Assembly: GCA_032622095.1 (NCBI GenBank)
Contig: CP136061.1
Location: 43,905,797 to 43,969,796, forward strand
Reading direction: 5' to 3'
DNA: 64,000 nt
Origin: Siphonodentalium dalli
Taxonomy: Eukaryota > Mollusca > Scaphopoda > Gadilida > Siphonodentaliidae
Under the pieces are notes generated by a model. That model saw nothing but the letters and a program-made list of their open reading frames with translations. It did no database searches and had not been told where the DNA came from. The translations under genes and the position numbers were made by a program. Shown here piece by piece: positions 61,783-64,000 of this stretch. Numbering within the stretch: position 1 is the first letter of the stretch; every line of letters begins with the position of its first letter.

Positions 61783-64000
61783 AATTTGAGGGAGGCGTGG
61801 TTCGTTTGGTACGTTGGTTGATTGATTAATGTTTGGCGTCGTTTTCATGGATTTAGACAATAAATAGGCTATATTAAGACCTGCCATTTAGTCATGATAA
61901 TTCCCTACGTCGAATAAATATATAAAATGTTAAACCCGATATAATAGTAAATCACCAGTATATTATTCTTAGACCCTACACGACAGGATTTGTCACTCTA
62001 ACTTAAACACTGTAAAAAGAAACCCCTGGATCGACATGCAAAAACCGCCGTTTGACAGCTAAATCCATAGTGTAGACGTAAGGTATAAGTGACGGATCGG
62101 CCATCGTGCATTTATGCAATAGGTCCATTGTTTAACGTCTCTAAATCGTCATTCGGCCACATGTAGGCCCCGCTTATGCGGAATTTTGTGGCTATGACTG
62201 TTATAGGGATATATTTAGCCTTTAAAATTCTGGTTGTTTCCTTGTTTGGTATTTTACTATTTGAAGTGAGGTACCCAAATTTCGTCTCGTGTGTGTAACA
62301 TTATAGCTTGCTAATGTTTGAATTTGCCTAACTTTGTTGGCACTTATCTTTTTGCATACAATATTATTGACACCATATCCCATGTTAATGCGAAGTCTCG
62401 AAATTAGCGCGAAAAGGCATGAAAATTCTAAATTTTGAAATTTTAACTGAAAATAAAAAACAAAAAAAAAAGGGAACTGTCTCGCTTCTAATCGTATTAT
62501 CCTTGGAAACAGGAATATTTTCACTGCCAATTTATTCTTCTTATCTGAGATAAATTGTATTGTGACAAGCCGTTTACCAACTTGATGGTTGGTTTCAGCA
62601 AAACCGTAAACTGAAGAGTGTTTACTAATTAAATGGGTCATCGTTAACGTACTTTATACGACAAAGTTGTAATTACTTGATACGACAAAATTATTGTCAA
62701 ACAATAATCTATAGTAAATTGTGGGCAGTTTTCGAATTGATCTTGTATGATAGTACATACATAGTAATAAGGATAACTTAGCCATGAGTTAAACACAATT
62801 ATTCGAATTTGGAGAGAGTTTCGTGATAATATTTCTTTCCCATTATTTGCTGTTGTGTGTTGCGGCCGATTCGTATATTCACAGGTTGCTCGGGTAAAGA
62901 ATGCCTAATTTATTAGTTTCCCTTCAAGTCATTTTTATATATGTATTAGTAATCTGGGGCAAACAGCACCTTTTGCATGACGCCCGGGTAATAAGCTCTC
63001 TTTATTGCTAATTACCAGTGCTCTGAGATCGACAACACCCGACTCATTTGTGATCCAATTTCCTCACTTATCGCCTGGGCTAAGACGCTCTTCACTGATC
63101 ATATAATGTGTTAGTCCCCCCCCCTTTATGTCATCTGACATCAAAGGCGCCTAACCAATGACAATCCCCTGGTCAGGTAGCCCATATGTATCAATGTGCC
63201 TACATATATTCTATGTTGATAAGAAACGCTCTTTATTGATCATAGTTTCCTCGTTAAGTCAGCTGAGGTGAACGGTATACCTCATGAGATTCAATGGGTA
63301 GATTTTCAGCGACCAGATTGCAACCATTTTGGGCATATAGATATTAATTTAGATAAAATTAATTAGTAGTGCGCTCTCAAAACAACCTATGTCCATGGGA
63401 CCTATCTAATAATATTCAAAGGTTCAAATTACCCAATGTGTACAAATTTTAAGCTCCGATGGTCCAACCGTTTGGTCGCCTCTAGCCAAAATATTTATAA
63501 AATAATTATTAGTGCTTTTTTTAAGACATCTGAGGTGAACGGGATCTATCTAAAAACGCCCCCGGGTTAAATTACCCATACATGCAAATTATCAGCTGCG
63601 TTGGTCCAGCCGTGAAGTGACCTACAAGCGGACAAACAACCAAACATACAAACAACCAAAATGGACCTTTCCACAGCTGTCAATCACTTAAGTAATTGTT
63701 AGGTGATATTTTCGACCAATCAGCGACTGAGCCGGCCAATGGCTCCATTGAAAATTCTGCTGCCATCTGGGTTCACCCTAATATTGATATTCATGCATCC
63801 ATTCAGTGTTAAATTGACTATATTCAAACAACATTTTGTTGTCTAATCATAATATACTTAGATTTATATCTGCGCCATGATTTTATAAATTTATCCGCGA
63901 TTATAACAATGTTTTTCGTTTCACGTGACACTTTGTCATAATTTTTACATTTAATGGCAAAACGAATGTGTGTTCTCTGGTTTAGACATATTGAAGAGTT
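61783..64000. other. Intron 2 of gene B, no gene
   Basis: Continues the array unit interrupted by the LINE (GTGAATTTGAGGGAGGCGTG). It then follows unit A's intron 2 to the CAAA-rich tail at 63,630-63,660. The last 340 bp have no counterpart in A and no recognised feature. Gene B exon 3 was looked for here and not found. Confidence 0.5.

Larger units (their letters stand above)
51195..63660. repeat. Segmental duplication unit B
   Basis: Counterpart of unit A, in the same orientation about 33 kb downstream. It carries gene B. Extra material compared with A: the 52,451-53,696 insertion, the exon-boundary tandem array from 57.5 kb, and the LINE at 59,428-61,779. Confidence 0.85.

Overview
The window looks like a stretch of an AT-rich invertebrate genome. 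Genes are few and split into short exons with GT..AG introns of several kilobases. The rest is packed with non-LTR retrotransposon debris, foldback elements, minisatellites and segmental duplications. There is no bacterial-style gene packing, rRNA, convincing tRNA or CRISPR array. The lineage cannot be fixed from sequence alone; a marine lophotrochozoan is a guess based on the repeat style.

The best-supported genes are two paralogues of a small secreted protein on the + strand, lying in a segmental duplication (about 17.8-27.0 kb and 51.2-63.7 kb). Each starts with an exon coding a signal peptide and a four-cysteine PAN/Apple-like module, which splices in phase 1 to an exon coding most of a PLAT/LH2-like beta-sandwich. 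Copy A also has a third exon (29,040-29,126) that supplies the last PLAT strand and the stop, giving a predicted 214-residue protein. Copy B leaves the window before its third exon. Copy B's second intron contains an expanded tandem array built from the exon 2/intron 2 boundary, so a splice-donor-like motif recurs roughly twenty times. A 5'-truncated LINE with a long open reverse-transcriptase frame and an 8-bp target-site duplication has inserted into this array.

Left part (0-17 kb): two hairpin elements, a 1.46-kb minisatellite, and a long degenerate minus-strand coding stretch of unknown identity (4.8-8.1 kb). Next comes a decayed minus-strand gene for an NRF-6-like (nose resistant to fluoxetine) acyltransferase-3 protein (about 8.1-10.0 kb), then a minus-strand RT/RNase H fragment of a Ty3/Gypsy-like element (12.0-12.75 kb). 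These are followed by a 130-bp tandem array with LINE/SINE-like ends, a LINE fragment, and a piggyBac-like foldback MITE (16.7-17.1 kb).

Middle part (29-51 kb): a threefold repeat directly after gene A; two related elements with GTTTAAAC-rich terminal inverted repeats, one carrying minisatellite units in opposite orientations; a second double-hairpin foldback; and a graveyard of LINE fragments on both strands (42-51 kb).

All protein identities come from motif reading by eye. No database search was run.
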